Positions 9,994 to 19,857 are shown, numbered from the stretch's first letter. The stretch is 64,000 nucleotides of DNA from Bacillus sp. Marseille-Q1617 (GCF_903645295.1 NZ_CAHJXM010000001.1:1117501-1181500), one strand, 5' to 3'. Made by a program: numbers and translations. The notes: generated from the letters alone by a model not told the origin.

Positions 9994-11548
9994 CGACGAA
10001 AAACATGTGCGTGAAGGGTTACTTTTATTGGCTGACTGGGCTCAATTCGGCATTCATGCCATCCTTGAAGCAGAAGATGGAGAACAGGCAAAGAAGCTGA
10101 TCACTGAGCACCGGCCGGAAATTATTTTCACCGATATGAGGATGCCGAAGCTTGATGGAATCAGTCTCTTAAAGTGGCTGCATTCTTCCGATATAAAAAG
10201 CAAAACGATTGTCGTAAGCGGGTATGATGATTTTGAGTATATGAGAAATGCAATTTTCTATAAAAGCTTTGATTATATCCTCAAACCGATTGAACCAGAT
10301 GTGTTGAATGACACATTGGAGAAAGCGGTCAATGAATGGAAGGAACAGAGGCGTTCGAGAAAATACCTCGTGGAAGAAAGCAGGGTTATAAATGAGGTGA
10401 AGCCGCTTTACTGGGATCAGCTGTTTTCAAATCTGTGCACGGCTGAAATCATTCCTGGTGCAGCGGAAGAGAAGATTGAAAATGAATTCGGCATTGTATT
10501 CAGTAAACTGCAAAAGACCGCTGCACTCATTCCAATCAAGCCCATTGTTATGAAATCATTCCAGGGAGATAAGGATCTCGCCTTCTTTACGTTGACGAAT
10601 ATTTGCAATGAACTGCTGAGAAAACATAATGACGGGGTTTGTTTCAGAAACATCCGTAAAGACGAAGAGCTCGTAATCCTTTTTTGGAACGATAAGAACG
10701 TAAAGTTTCTACTGGAAGAACTTTACTCACTGATTTATCAGTTCAGCAAAATCTGCATAACGATTTCTTTGGGGGAGAAATCACTGAACATGCGGGAAGC
10801 TTATAGTTCCTCTCAGGAAGTGTATATGAAACATGATTTAAGGAAGCCGGATAAAATCATTACGTCCGGTGGAAAATCTAACCCGCTTCTGCATTTACTG
10901 GATTATGCAAATGATCTGAAATGGACGATCCGTACAGGCAGTCCTGCTGCGGTTGAATCCTTGCTTCAGCTAATCTTTCAGGCGTTGGAGAACAGTCATA
11001 CGCTTTCTCTTGAGCAAATTGAGGTATGGGAAAGTCAATTTGAACTGCTCCGGAATAATTGGTTGAAAGAATATGAGATTGAAAGTCGAACCTCTTTTTA
11101 CCGAGGAGTGGATTATTGGAGTGAAGAGGGGGCATTTTCACTTCAAAAATTTAAAGAAGAAAAAGTGAAAGAATTTACCGAGTTGGTCGAAACCTTGACC
11201 AAGAAGAAGTATCAGAAAGAGAAAAACAATATGCAGAGAATCGAAGAGTACTTACAGCAGCATTATCAGGAGGATGTGAACCTGCAGGAAATCGCCGATA
11301 CATTTTTCCTGAGCAGGGAATACATTTCAAGGAAATTCAAGCAGGAATACAAGCTGACGATCACGGATTACTTAACGAAAATCCGACTTGAAAAAGCTAT
11401 GAAGCTATTAGAAAATCCATATCTCAAAATATATGAAGTTGCATATGGCGTTGGATATGGAAATGAAAAATATTTCAGCAAGGTGTTTAAAAAGCAAGTC
11501 GGGATTACGCCCAATGAATTCAGGCAGTCCCTTCTAAAACAAAACTGA
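9974..11548 (+). CDS. Response regulator with AraC-type DNA-binding domain, YesN family
   Basis: Cytoplasmic partner of the upstream kinase, 524 residues from ATG 9974. The GTG nine bases earlier would lie in the ribosome binding site. The N-terminal receiver domain has DD near residue 7, phosphoacceptor Asp54 ([13 protein letters not shown]) and Lys near 104. The middle region is unclassified. The C-terminal 100 residues form an AraC double helix-turn-helix ([20 protein letters not shown] and [20 protein letters not shown]). It probably activates the surrounding transport and sugar-oxidation genes in response to substrate. Confidence 0.95.
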   Translation: MKAIIIDDEKHVREGLLLLADWAQFGIHAILEAEDGEQAKKLITEHRPEIIFTDMRMPKLDGISLLKWLHSSDIKSKTIVVSGYDDFEYMRNAIFYKSFDYILKPIEPDVLNDTLEKAVNEWKEQRRSRKYLVEESRVINEVKPLYWDQLFSNLCTAEIIPGAAEEKIENEFGIVFSKLQKTAALIPIKPIVMKSFQGDKDLAFFTLTNICNELLRKHNDGVCFRNIRKDEELVILFWNDKNVKFLLEELYSLIYQFSKICITISLGEKSLNMREAYSSSQEVYMKHDLRKPDKIITSGGKSNPLLHLLDYANDLKWTIRTGSPAAVESLLQLIFQALENSHTLSLEQIEVWESQFELLRNNWLKEYEIESRTSFYRGVDYWSEEGAFSLQKFKEEKVKEFTELVETLTKKKYQKEKNNMQRIEEYLQQHYQEDVNLQEIADTFFLSREYISRKFKQEYKLTITDYLTKIRLEKAMKLLENPYLKIYEVAYGVGYGNEKYFSKVFKKQVGITPNEFRQSLLKQN

Positions 11549-11561
11549 CGGAGGTCAAATC

Positions 11562-12287
11562 ATGGTAAACGTAACAGTATGGAATGAAAATCGACATGAA
11601 CAGAAAAGTGAAAAGGTGCGCGAGGTATATCCGGAAGGAATCCACGGAGCGATTGCTTCATTCCTGGGTGAGGAATCCTTCAACGTCAGGACCGCGACGT
11701 TGGATGAAGAGCAGCACGGGCTGACAGATGATGTACTGAATTCAACAGATGTCCTCCTTTGGTGGGGGCACATCGCCCATGATGAGGTATCGGATGACGT
11801 GGTGGAAAAAGTGAAGCAGCGCGTCCTTGACGGGATGGGTCTGATTGTCCTTCATTCCGGCCATTTCTCAAAAATTTTCAAAGAGCTGATGGGAACGTCC
11901 TGCGATTTGAAATGGAGAGAAGCGGATGAAAAAGAACGTATCTGGATTGTCGACCCGAGTCACCCGATCACTGCAGGTCTGGGGGAATACATCGAGCTTG
12001 AAAAAGAAGAGATGTACGGTGAACATTTTGACATCCCGGCACCCGATCAATTGGTGATGGTGAGCTGGTTCGAAGGAGGCGAAGTGTTCAGGAGCGGATG
12101 TACCTATCAGCGGGGGAACGGGAAGATCTTTTATTTCCGTCCTGGACATGAAACATACCCTACTTATTACAACCGTGAAGTCCAGAAAGTGATCATCAAT
12201 GCAGTGGAATGGGCAAAGCCTGTAGAACGCAAGAGACCTGTTTACGGAAATGCAAAGCCGTTGGAAGATATTAAAGGAACTAACTAA
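11562..12287 (+). CDS. ThuA-like domain protein
   Basis: Protein of 241 residues of the ThuA family, with a glutamine-amidotransferase-like fold. Recognisable parts are [10 protein letters not shown] at the start, [12 protein letters not shown] near residue 65, [14 protein letters not shown] near 95 and the C-terminal [15 protein letters not shown]. ThuA was named in rhizobial trehalose utilisation, where ThuAB act on disaccharides in the 3-keto pathway; the exact reaction of this family is not settled. Here it follows the response regulator by 13 nt and precedes two oxidoreductases, which supports a role in handling keto-sugar intermediates. Confidence 0.9.
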   Translation: MVNVTVWNENRHEQKSEKVREVYPEGIHGAIASFLGEESFNVRTATLDEEQHGLTDDVLNSTDVLLWWGHIAHDEVSDDVVEKVKQRVLDGMGLIVLHSGHFSKIFKELMGTSCDLKWREADEKERIWIVDPSHPITAGLGEYIELEKEEMYGEHFDIPAPDQLVMVSWFEGGEVFRSGCTYQRGNGKIFYFRPGHETYPTYYNREVQKVIINAVEWAKPVERKRPVYGNAKPLEDIKGTN

Positions 12288-12301
12288 AGGAGGAAGTAAA
12301 A

Positions 12302-13327
12302 ATGAGTAAATTGAAAATTGGTGTTATCGGTTGTGGAAGTATCGCACAGCATCGCCACCTTCCTGAATATGCGGGCAACAAAGATGTTGAGATTGTTGCC
12401 GTATGTGACATAGTGGAAGAGCGTGCTAAAAAGACCGCTGAAAAATATGGGGCGGAAGCTTATACAAGCTATAAGGAACTCCTTTCAAATCATGAGGTGG
12501 AGGCAGTAAGTGTATGTACGCCGAATTTTCTGCATGCACCGATTTCGATCGCCGCACTGAATGCAGGTAAACATGTACTTTGTGAAAAGCCGATGGCGAC
12601 ATCGACTGAAGAAGCGGAAAATATGATTGCAGCAGCTGAAAAGAACGGCAGGAAATTGATGATCGCTCATAATCAGCGCTTTGTTCCATCGCATCAAAAA
12701 GCAAAAGAGTTGATCGAAAAAGGTGAAGCAGGCAAGATCTACAGTTTCCGTACGGCATTCGGCCACGGCGGTCCTGAAGGATGGAGTGCCGATGGGAAGG
12801 ACAGCTGGTTCTTTAAGAAAGATGAGGCATTCATCGGGGCGATGGGGGATCTCGGTGTACATAAGACCGACCTGCTCCGATACGTGCTGGGGGAAGAATT
12901 CGTTGAAGTGGGAGCATTTGTGGAAACGAGTGCAAAGGAAAATGCCGATGTGGATGATACAGCGGTATGTGTGCTGAAGACGGAAAGCGGCACGATTGGA
13001 ACTCTGGCTGCCAGCTGGTCGTACGTGTCAAAAGAAGACAACTCTACGATAATCTACGGAGAAAAAGCGATCCTCCGGTTAGAGGATGACCCGGTCCATT
13101 CACTGGTTATTCAATATGCGACTGGGGAAGTGGTTCGATATGAGCTTGGCGGCATACAAACGAATGAAGAAGGCGGCCAGTCTAATTCGCGCGTGATTGA
13201 TCAGTTTGTACAGTCTGTACTGGGTGATACTGAACCGCCTGTAAGTGGAAGTGAAGGAATGAAGTCGCTGCAGGTCGTATTATCTGCACTTGAGTCAAAT
13301 GAAACGAAAACAATCGTAAAACTGTAA
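12302..13327 (+). CDS. Gfo/Idh/MocA family oxidoreductase (first copy)
   Basis: NAD(P)-dependent sugar or inositol dehydrogenase of 341 residues. An N-terminal Rossmann motif is visible (GVIGCGSIAQHRH, residues 6-18). The family motif CEKPMA follows near residue 95 with its catalytic lysine, then the C-terminal alpha/beta substrate domain containing GDLGVHKTDL. Ribosome binding site AGGAGG. It lies 14 nt after the thuA-like gene and 17 nt before a second family member. Related enzymes oxidise C3 of glycosides or inositols; the substrate here is unknown. Confidence 0.93.
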   Translation: MSKLKIGVIGCGSIAQHRHLPEYAGNKDVEIVAVCDIVEERAKKTAEKYGAEAYTSYKELLSNHEVEAVSVCTPNFLHAPISIAALNAGKHVLCEKPMATSTEEAENMIAAAEKNGRKLMIAHNQRFVPSHQKAKELIEKGEAGKIYSFRTAFGHGGPEGWSADGKDSWFFKKDEAFIGAMGDLGVHKTDLLRYVLGEEFVEVGAFVETSAKENADVDDTAVCVLKTESGTIGTLAASWSYVSKEDNSTIIYGEKAILRLEDDPVHSLVIQYATGEVVRYELGGIQTNEEGGQSNSRVIDQFVQSVLGDTEPPVSGSEGMKSLQVVLSALESNETKTIVKL

Positions 13328-13344
13328 CCTGAGGTGAATGCAGC

Positions 13345-14385
13345 ATGTCAAAACTTCGAATGGGAATGATCGGGACAGGCGGGATCGCTCAAGGCCGCCA
13401 TATCCCCACGTTCAAGAAACTGTCAGAAACGGTCACTCTCGAAGCGGTCAGTGATATTAACGAATTGACGGCTCAAGATGTGGCAAAGAAATTCAATATC
13501 CCGAAAGTTTTCAGCGACTATCGCGACATGTTCGAGCATGTCGACGCCGTCACAATCTGCACTCCGAATAAATTTCACGCTGAAATCACAATAGCGGCAC
13601 TAAAAGCGGGTCTCCATGTATTCTGTGAAAAACCGATGGCGATGACGCCTGAAGAATGTAAGGCGATGATCGATGCAGCGGATGAATCAGGAAAAGTTCT
13701 TGCCATTGCTTATCACTATCGGTTCATGAAAGATTCGCGGGCTGCGAAACGATTCATCACCGCAAATGAAATCGGTGAGCCGATCGTTGCAAGAGCCAGG
13801 GCGATCCGCAGGCGCAAGGTGCCTGGATGGGGAGTATTCACGAACAAGGAGCTTCAGGGAGGGGGAAGTCTGATTGATTACGGCTGCCACTTCCTGGACC
13901 TGTCCCTTTGGCTATTGGGGAATCCAAAGCCAGTCGAGGTGACAGGCACAGCCTATAACAAGCTCAGCAGAATACCGGGAGAGGTCAACCAATGGGGGGA
14001 CTTCGACCGTGAAAACTTTGAAGTGGATGATCATGTGACGGCTTATATCAAGTTTGATAACGGCGCATCGATGCTTTTTGAAACATCCTGGTCCGCTAAC
14101 GTCAAGAGTGATGAAGAGAGCTTGAGTATATCCGGTGAAACGGGCGGTGTCGATCTGTTTCCTCTCCACATCAATCAAATGAAGCACGGAATGCTCTTGA
14201 ACAGCGAAGCTGATTGGATACCCGGAGAAGACGATCCCAGTCTTCCCCAAGCCGAGAACTTCATCAACAGCTGTCTAGGGATTGAAGAGCTGATTGTAAA
14301 ACCGGAAGAAGCGATGGCCGTTTCCCAGATCGTCGATGCCATTTATAAGAGCAGTGAAACGCGCCAAAGCATCACATTGAAATAG
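13345..14385 (+). CDS. Gfo/Idh/MocA family oxidoreductase (second copy)
   Basis: A second dehydrogenase of 346 residues, clearly diverged from the first: Rossmann motif GMIGTGGIAQGRHIP near residue 6, CEKPMAMT near 98, and substrate-domain motifs GGGSLIDYGCHFLDL and RAIRRRKVPGWGVFTNK. The VPGW segment is typical of a subgroup acting on pyranosides. Two oxidoreductases in tandem suggest an oxidation followed by a later reduction, as in 3-keto-glycoside routes. This is inference from context. Confidence 0.93.
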   Translation: MSKLRMGMIGTGGIAQGRHIPTFKKLSETVTLEAVSDINELTAQDVAKKFNIPKVFSDYRDMFEHVDAVTICTPNKFHAEITIAALKAGLHVFCEKPMAMTPEECKAMIDAADESGKVLAIAYHYRFMKDSRAAKRFITANEIGEPIVARARAIRRRKVPGWGVFTNKELQGGGSLIDYGCHFLDLSLWLLGNPKPVEVTGTAYNKLSRIPGEVNQWGDFDRENFEVDDHVTAYIKFDNGASMLFETSWSANVKSDEESLSISGETGGVDLFPLHINQMKHGMLLNSEADWIPGEDDPSLPQAENFINSCLGIEELIVKPEEAMAVSQIVDAIYKSSETRQSITLK

Positions 14386-14397
14386 GAGGAAGCAAAG

Positions 14398-15366
14398 ATG
14401 AAATTAGGTGTATTTACGGTATTATTTTCTCAGAAAAATCTTGATGAAATGCTTGACTATGTTAAAGAAGCAGGCTTGCATGCGGTCGAAATCGGAACGG
14501 GCGGCTACCCGGGAAATGCTCATTGCGACCTTGATGGACTTTTGGAAAGTGAAGAAAAGCGCAGTGAATATTTGGAGAAAATCACTTCTCGCGGGCTTGA
14601 AATCAGTGCGTTCAGCTGTCACGGCAACCCGATCTCACCGGATTCTGCATTCGCTGAAGATTCGCATGCGGCTCTTGAGAAAACGATCAAGCTTGCCGGT
14701 TTGATGAACGTGCCCGTCGTTAACTGCTTCTCGGGAACAGCCGGTGATCATGAGGGTGCTAAACATCCGAACTGGCCGGTGTCTCCTTGGCCGAATGAAT
14801 ACGGCGAAATTCTTAAATGGCAATGGGAAGAGAAGTTGATTCCTTATTGGAAGAAGATGGGTCAGCTCGCAGAGGAACATGGGGTGAAGATCGGCCTCGA
14901 GCTGCACGGCGGTTTCCTGGTCCACACTCCTTACACACTCTTGAAGCTTAGGGAGGAAACATGCAACGCAATCGGTGCCAACCTGGATCCAAGTCACCTG
15001 TGGTGGCAGGGGATCGATCCGGTGGCTGCGATCAAGCTTCTTGGAAAAGAAAATGCGATCCATCACTTCCATGCAAAGGATACGTATATCGATCAGGATA
15101 ACGTCAATATGTACGGACTGACTGACATGCAGCCTTATGGAAGCATCCAGACCCGTGCCTGGTCTTTCCGTTCGGTAGGGTGCGGGCACAGCCTCCAGGA
15201 ATGGTCCGATATGATGAGTGCACTGCGTACTTTCGGATATGATTATGTGGTAAGCATTGAACATGAAGATCCGATTATGTCGATCGAGGAAGGTTTCGGG
15301 CGTGCGGTCAAGAATCTAAAATCGATCTTGATCGAGGAGCAGCCTGCGGATATGTGGTGGGTGTAA
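14398..15366 (+). CDS. Sugar phosphate isomerase/epimerase-like TIM barrel protein
   Basis: Protein of 322 residues of the AP-endonuclease-2/xylose-isomerase-like barrel family. The four usual metal ligands are visible: Glu in GLELHGG (about residue 168), Asp in NLDPSHLWW (about 198), His in HHFHAKD (about 224) and Glu in VSIEHED (about 290). Relatives isomerise sugars or, in deglycosidation systems, eliminate the aglycone from 3-keto glycosides. It ends the operon, 12 nt after the second oxidoreductase, and a terminator follows. Confidence 0.92.
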   Translation: MKLGVFTVLFSQKNLDEMLDYVKEAGLHAVEIGTGGYPGNAHCDLDGLLESEEKRSEYLEKITSRGLEISAFSCHGNPISPDSAFAEDSHAALEKTIKLAGLMNVPVVNCFSGTAGDHEGAKHPNWPVSPWPNEYGEILKWQWEEKLIPYWKKMGQLAEEHGVKIGLELHGGFLVHTPYTLLKLREETCNAIGANLDPSHLWWQGIDPVAAIKLLGKENAIHHFHAKDTYIDQDNVNMYGLTDMQPYGSIQTRAWSFRSVGCGHSLQEWSDMMSALRTFGYDYVVSIEHEDPIMSIEEGFGRAVKNLKSILIEEQPADMWWV

Positions 15367-15378
15367 AAGATATGATGG

Positions 15379-15414
15379 AGAGAGGCCCCGGCGATGACAT
15401 GGGGTCTCTTTTTT
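15379..15414 (+). terminator. Terminator of the carbohydrate operon
   Basis: GAGAGGCCCC...GGGGTCTCT stem followed by T6, 12 nt after the last gene of the operon. Confidence 0.8.
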
Positions 15415-15578
15415 GTGCTGCGATGGGAGGATTATTCTTTACCTCGGGTGCTGGAATGAGGGGACGGGTCCCGGATGTATTTTTCCATTATTTAGTAGGA
15501 TCCATAAAAAATAACCCGAATCCAATCATTCAATTGGAATCCGGATTAATCATGATTCTCTTTCCCTAAATATCAGGC

Positions 15579-16250
15579 CTATCCTCCGACCACTTCGTAC
15601 ACGCCTTCACCGCCATGAATCCCGACAAACATATCCATCAGCGATTTTGTCAGTTTCTCGCCTTCTGCAGCAGGAAGGGAAGGCTTCAAGAAGATGATCT
15701 CGACCGCGTTTTTCGTCCCGTTCCCAACAGGGGCTCGATTCGAGTCAACAAACGGGCTGCCGAATGGACCAGCCTCATTCACTGCAACGATCAAGTTCTC
15801 AAGGGAGTTATCACGCCCGTTCAATCCGGTATAAATTTCACCTGACTGCCCGATCCTCAGCTCGATCGTATTCCCCTTGAGCTGATCCAGATCATAAATC
15901 CCGATCGGTACTTCATACTGTAGTGAAAAAAAATTATTCAGATCGATAGCCGAGTTGATGGTCGTAAGATAATTCTGCTTTTTCACCCGGCGGTAAAGGG
16001 CTTCAGCCGAGTGACGGTAACGGTTCGGATCTTTACCTGTTTTCTTGAATACATCCCGCCACTCAGCCACGCCATCGATGTCAGTCACATTCTTTTCCTG
16101 AAGGTCGAAGAAAATATTCTCCTGGAATAATTGCAGCCTGCCCTTCAGCATTTGAGGGGAGTCGCCGACTTCGATATTATGGTAATGTATGACGCCTATC
16201 TTAAAATCGGGAATGATTGAAGTTATTGAAGAATCGATTGTCATTTCCAT
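15579..16250 (-). CDS. B3/4 domain protein (PheRS beta-like editing fold)
   Basis: A 223-residue minus-strand protein matching the B3/B4 domain found in phenylalanyl-tRNA synthetase beta chains and in free-standing proteins. Visible family segments include DPNRYRHSAEALYRR, LNNFFSLQYEVPIGIYDLDQ and a C-terminal FGSPFVDSNRAP. Free-standing members are proposed to hydrolyse mischarged aminoacyl-tRNA; for this gene that remains unproven. GGAGGAAAA precedes the ATG. It is transcribed alone, convergent with the carbohydrate operon. Confidence 0.85.
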   Translation of the reverse strand: MEMTIDSSITSIIPDFKIGVIHYHNIEVGDSPQMLKGRLQLFQENIFFDLQEKNVTDIDGVAEWRDVFKKTGKDPNRYRHSAEALYRRVKKQNYLTTINSAIDLNNFFSLQYEVPIGIYDLDQLKGNTIELRIGQSGEIYTGLNGRDNSLENLIVAVNEAGPFGSPFVDSNRAPVGNGTKNAVEIIFLKPSLPAAEGEKLTKSLMDMFVGIHGGEGVYEVVGG

Positions 16251-16356
16251 TATTTTTCCTCCACATTTCGTTTAAAATAGTTTATCATAATACTCGGCTC
16301 TAATCATTTTTGACGAATTCAATAGCTTTTATATAGAAGGAAAGGAGGCAATCGCA

Positions 16357-17499
16357 ATGGATTTTGATCAGTTAAAGCAGGATATCATCGAGTACAGTAG
16401 AGAAATCGGGATCGATAAGATAGGCTTCACAACTGCAGATACGTTCTCAGAAATGAAGAACAGGCTGCTTCGCCAGGAGTTGCTCGGATATCAATCAGGA
16501 TTTGAAGAAAAGGACATAGACAAGCGTGTCGATCCTTCTCTCATATTCGACGGACCTAAATCGATCATCGCCATCGCTCTCGCCTACCCTTCCAGGATGA
16601 AGGATGCACCGCAAAGCAAACGCGGTGAAAGGCGGGGCATTTTCTGCAGGGCTTCATGGGGGACCGATTATCATCATGTGCTGCGTGACCGTCTCGCCAA
16701 GTTAGAAGAATATATTGTTTCACGGATCCCCGAGGCACGCTTTAAATCGATGGTGGATACAGGTGAACTTGTTGACCGGGCGGTTGCAGAGCGTGCGGGG
16801 ATTGGCTGGAGCGGTAAAAATTGTTCCATCATCACCCCTGAGTTTGGATCCTATGTGTATCTGGGTGAAATGGTGACCAATCTTCCTTTTGAACCTGATG
16901 AACCAATGGAGGATCAGTGCGGGACATGCAATAAATGTGTGGACGTTTGTCCGACAGGGGCTTTGATAGAGGGAGGACAGCTGGATGCGCAGAAATGCAT
17001 CGCATTTCTGACACAGACAAAAGGTTTCCTTGCCGATGAGTACAGGGTAAAGCTAGGAAATCGATTATACGGCTGTGATACCTGTCAAACAGTCTGTCCT
17101 GAAAATAAGGGGAAGGACTTTCATTTTCATGAAGAAATGGAGCCAGATCCTGAAATTGCGAAGCCTTTGTTAAAACCTCTGCTCACAATCAGCAACCGTG
17201 AATTCAAGGAAAAGTATGGGCATGTTTCAGGTTCATGGAGAGGCAAGAAACCCATTCAGCGTAACGCAATCATTGCGCTCGCTCATTACAAAGACGAGAC
17301 AGCAATTGGAAATCTAATTGAAGTAATGCAAAACGATGTTCGTCCGGTGATGCGTGGAACTTCTGCGTGGGCACTCGGGAAGATAGGTGGCAGCGAAGCA
17401 GAAAAAGCATTACTGAAACAGAAAACAATCGAGAAAGACGAAGACGTACTCTGTGAGATTGAAAAGGGTCTTCGGCTGCTTACCTCAGGTGCGGGTTAA
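16357..17499 (+). CDS. queG: Epoxyqueuosine reductase QueG
   Basis: Cobalamin-dependent reductase catalysing the last step of queuosine synthesis, epoxyqueuosine to queuosine at tRNA position 34. The 380-residue protein has the QueG core with VDTGELVDRAVAERAGIGW, which carries the proposed catalytic Asp. Two [4Fe-4S] motifs follow (CGTCNKCVDVCPTG and CDTCQTVCP), then a C-terminal HEAT-like repeat (VRPVMRGTSAWALGKIGG) for tRNA binding. It corresponds to B. subtilis yhbA and, as there, precedes the amidase-domain gene and trmL. Ribosome binding site AAGGAGG. Confidence 0.96.
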   Translation: MDFDQLKQDIIEYSREIGIDKIGFTTADTFSEMKNRLLRQELLGYQSGFEEKDIDKRVDPSLIFDGPKSIIAIALAYPSRMKDAPQSKRGERRGIFCRASWGTDYHHVLRDRLAKLEEYIVSRIPEARFKSMVDTGELVDRAVAERAGIGWSGKNCSIITPEFGSYVYLGEMVTNLPFEPDEPMEDQCGTCNKCVDVCPTGALIEGGQLDAQKCIAFLTQTKGFLADEYRVKLGNRLYGCDTCQTVCPENKGKDFHFHEEMEPDPEIAKPLLKPLLTISNREFKEKYGHVSGSWRGKKPIQRNAIIALAHYKDETAIGNLIEVMQNDVRPVMRGTSAWALGKIGGSEAEKALLKQKTIEKDEDVLCEIEKGLRLLTSGAG

Positions 17500-17537
17500 G
17501 GATAAATCCATGTGAAAGTTGGATTTATCCTTTTTTG
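17500..17537 (+). terminator. Terminator after queG
   Basis: GGATAAATCCA...TGGATTTATCC perfect 11-bp stem followed by T6, directly after the queG stop codon. Confidence 0.9.
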
Positions 17538-17587
17538 TTGTGAACAGAGTGTTTCCTTCATAGACATGAAAAGAGGGAGGGAAGGCG

Positions 17588-18463
17588 ATGATCAGAAAAC
17601 TTCTGATGGATCAGATCAATCATGTGATCAGTGAATATACAACCCGTGGGCAGACCCGCTTTGAGTACGATAAAGTAAAAAGGAAAAAAGAATCCTGTGA
17701 GAAACGGCATGCTGAAATCGTCAAAGTGGAAGCTGCCGGTAAAATAAATGAGGTTTCCAGGATGCCCGATGATACCAAGACAGTTCTCTATGATGTTCAT
17801 TATAAATACTTAGTGAGACAAGGTTCATTTATCTATTTAGAAGAGGAAGTGGAAAATCGGAGGGCGGTCTATTATGACGGAAGGATATATAATGATGGGG
17901 AAGTGCCTGCTGAGGCTGACGGCTCAAGTACGGAGGAAGGGTTTTTTGAAGGTGATGTGGAAGAAAGGCTTTCGTTTAAATATGACAGATTGAAAGCTGT
18001 AAAATACGCAGAGAAATGGTGGAACACGTTCAACCCGGCATACCGGAAGTTTGAGAATGACTGCACGAATTATATTTCACAATGCCTTCATGCAGGGAAT
18101 GCGCCGATGAGAGGCTACCCGTCGCAGGGGAAGGGCTGGTGGATGAGAAGTAATAGCTGGAGCTACAGTTGGACGGTAGCGAATGCCATGAAGCTTCATC
18201 TGCCAGCATCAACCGTCGGACTGCGTGCAAGAGAAGTGGAAGGCCCGCATAAGCTCAAGCTTGGTGATGTCATTTGCTATGATTTTGAAGGAGACGGGCG
18301 CTACGACCATACGACGATTGTGACAGGTCGGGACGCTGATGCCATGCCTTTGGTGAATGCCCACACATTCAACAGCAGGATGAGATATTGGAAGTATGAA
18401 GACTCGACTGCCTATACCCCCAACATCAAGTATAAGTTTTATACGATCGTTGATGACCGTTAA
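17588..18463 (+). CDS. Amidase-domain protein, YhbB-like
   Basis: Protein of 291 residues with a C-terminal putative amidase domain (amidase_6 type). The motif NDCTNYISQCLHAGN near residue 157 supplies the likely catalytic Cys, and DGRYDHTTIVTGRD near 238 the likely His. The N-terminal half is a charged, variable region. No signal peptide is visible, so the site of action is unclear. It sits between queG and trmL exactly as yhbB does in B. subtilis. Substrate unknown; a cell-wall peptide is a reasonable guess from the fold. Confidence 0.88.
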   Translation: MIRKLLMDQINHVISEYTTRGQTRFEYDKVKRKKESCEKRHAEIVKVEAAGKINEVSRMPDDTKTVLYDVHYKYLVRQGSFIYLEEEVENRRAVYYDGRIYNDGEVPAEADGSSTEEGFFEGDVEERLSFKYDRLKAVKYAEKWWNTFNPAYRKFENDCTNYISQCLHAGNAPMRGYPSQGKGWWMRSNSWSYSWTVANAMKLHLPASTVGLRAREVEGPHKLKLGDVICYDFEGDGRYDHTTIVTGRDADAMPLVNAHTFNSRMRYWKYEDSTAYTPNIKYKFYTIVDDR

Positions 18464-18527
18464 GTATTGTCCTTCCGTCGATAAATGGTATAATGTCACA
18501 TAGAGTTTTATGAATGAGGTGACATAC

Positions 18528-19016
18528 ATGGGAGTACATGTTGTATTATATCAACCAGAAATTCCAGCAAATACAGGTAATATCGCGAGAACGTGTGCAG
18601 CGACCGACACTACCCTGCATTTGATCCGTCCACTCGGTTTTTCGACGGACGATAAAATGTTGAAGCGGGCAGGGCTTGATTACTGGCAGTTCGTAAATAT
18701 CGTTTATTATGATTCCCTTGAGGAATTTTTCGAGAAGAACGAAGGCGGGGAATTTTTCTATTTAACAAAATACGGAAAAACACCGCATTCTGATTTCGAC
18801 TACAGTGTCGAGGAGAAGGACTACTTCTTTATATTCGGACGTGAAACAACCGGGCTTCCGGATGATGTAATCCAAAATAATCTGGACCGCGCACTCCGGA
18901 TTCCGATGAATGAGAATGTCCGTTCATTAAATCTGTCCAATACGGCAGCCATTTTAATCTACGAAGCACTTAGACAGCGTAACTACCCGGGTCTTCATAG
19001 AGAATTGCCCAAGTAA
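18528..19016 (+). CDS. trmL: tRNA (cytidine/uridine(34)-2'-O)-methyltransferase TrmL
   Basis: SPOUT-family methyltransferase that methylates the wobble ribose of tRNA-Leu isoacceptors using S-adenosylmethionine. The 162-residue protein shows all three knot motifs: NTGNIARTC, FGRETTGLP and LNLSNTAAILIYEALRQ. ATG 18528 is chosen because the ATG at 18510 lies before the binding site GAGGTGA. B. subtilis calls the orthologue cspR. A strong terminator follows. Confidence 0.95.
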   Translation: MGVHVVLYQPEIPANTGNIARTCAATDTTLHLIRPLGFSTDDKMLKRAGLDYWQFVNIVYYDSLEEFFEKNEGGEFFYLTKYGKTPHSDFDYSVEEKDYFFIFGRETTGLPDDVIQNNLDRALRIPMNENVRSLNLSNTAAILIYEALRQRNYPGLHRELPK

Positions 19017-19022
19017 TAAACG

Positions 19023-19058
19023 GGGAATGAGAATCATATGATTTTCATTCCTTTTTTT
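19023..19058 (+). terminator. Terminator after trmL
   Basis: GGAATGA-AATCA / TGATT-TCATTCC stem with T7, just past the trmL stop. Confidence 0.9.
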
Positions 19059-19107
19059 ATTTGGCTTATACTATAGGGAAAGCCAGACAAAAAGGAGAAC
19101 TACATAT

Positions 19108-19857
19108 ATGAACCATACAATTGAAACCATCTTGAATCACCGATCAATCCGCAAATTTAAAAAGGAACCATTGACGGACGAACAGATTCGTACCATCGTA
19201 CAAAGTGCCCAAGCAGCCAGTACTTCGAGTTATATTCAGGCATATACCATCATCGGGGTGAAGGATCCAGTTAAAAAGAAAAAACTCTCCGAACTTGCAG
19301 GAAACCAGAGCTATGTCGAAGAGAACGGCCATTTCTTCGTGTTCTGTGCTGACTTGCATCGTCATGAGAAGATCGGTCAATGGGAGGATGTTGATGTGAA
19401 TCCTTCTCTAGAGAGCACGGAGAAATTCATGGTGGCATTGATCGATGCCTCATTGGCTGCCCAAAATGCTTCGATTGCTGCAGAATCAATGGGTATGGGC
19501 ATCTGCTATATAGGAGGAATCCGAAATGACTTGGAAGCAGTGAGCGAAGTGCTCCAGCTGCCGCATCGTGTGATTCCGTTATTCGGACTGGCCGTGGGAT
19601 ATCCAGATGCAGATACAGACGTCAAGCCGCGTCTGCCGATGAATGCTGTTTATCATGAGGATGCTTATATGTCTGATGAAGCAGGAATGAAGGCAGAATT
19701 AGACCGCTATGACGAAACGATTTCTGCCTACTATCATGAACGTACCGGAGGCAAACGTTCCGACCGCTGGACCGAGCAAATGGCGAAGATGCTGTCCGGG
19801 AAGAAGAGGATGTACATGAAGGAGTTTGTGGAGAAGCGCGGGTTTGATAAACGTTGA
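19108..19857 (+). CDS. NADPH-dependent FMN nitroreductase, NfrA/YcnD-like
   Basis: Flavin reductase/nitroreductase of 249 residues. The N-terminus HRSIRKFKKEPLTDEQI and the central MGMGICYIGGIRND are typical of the oxygen-insensitive NfsA/FRP subgroup, which reduces quinones, nitroaromatics or FMN with NADPH. AAGGAGA precedes the ATG. It is a single-gene unit between trmL and a convergent mini-gene. Physiological substrate unknown. Confidence 0.9.
   Translation: MNHTIETILNHRSIRKFKKEPLTDEQIRTIVQSAQAASTSSYIQAYTIIGVKDPVKKKKLSELAGNQSYVEENGHFFVFCADLHRHEKIGQWEDVDVNPSLESTEKFMVALIDASLAAQNASIAAESMGMGICYIGGIRNDLEAVSEVLQLPHRVIPLFGLAVGYPDADTDVKPRLPMNAVYHEDAYMSDEAGMKAELDRYDETISAYYHERTGGKRSDRWTEQMAKMLSGKKRMYMKEFVEKRGFDKR

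Noticed and set aside
17500..17537. Riboswitch upstream of the amidase-domain gene
   Set aside because: The only structure is a simple terminator hairpin belonging to queG; no conserved aptamer sequence is visible.
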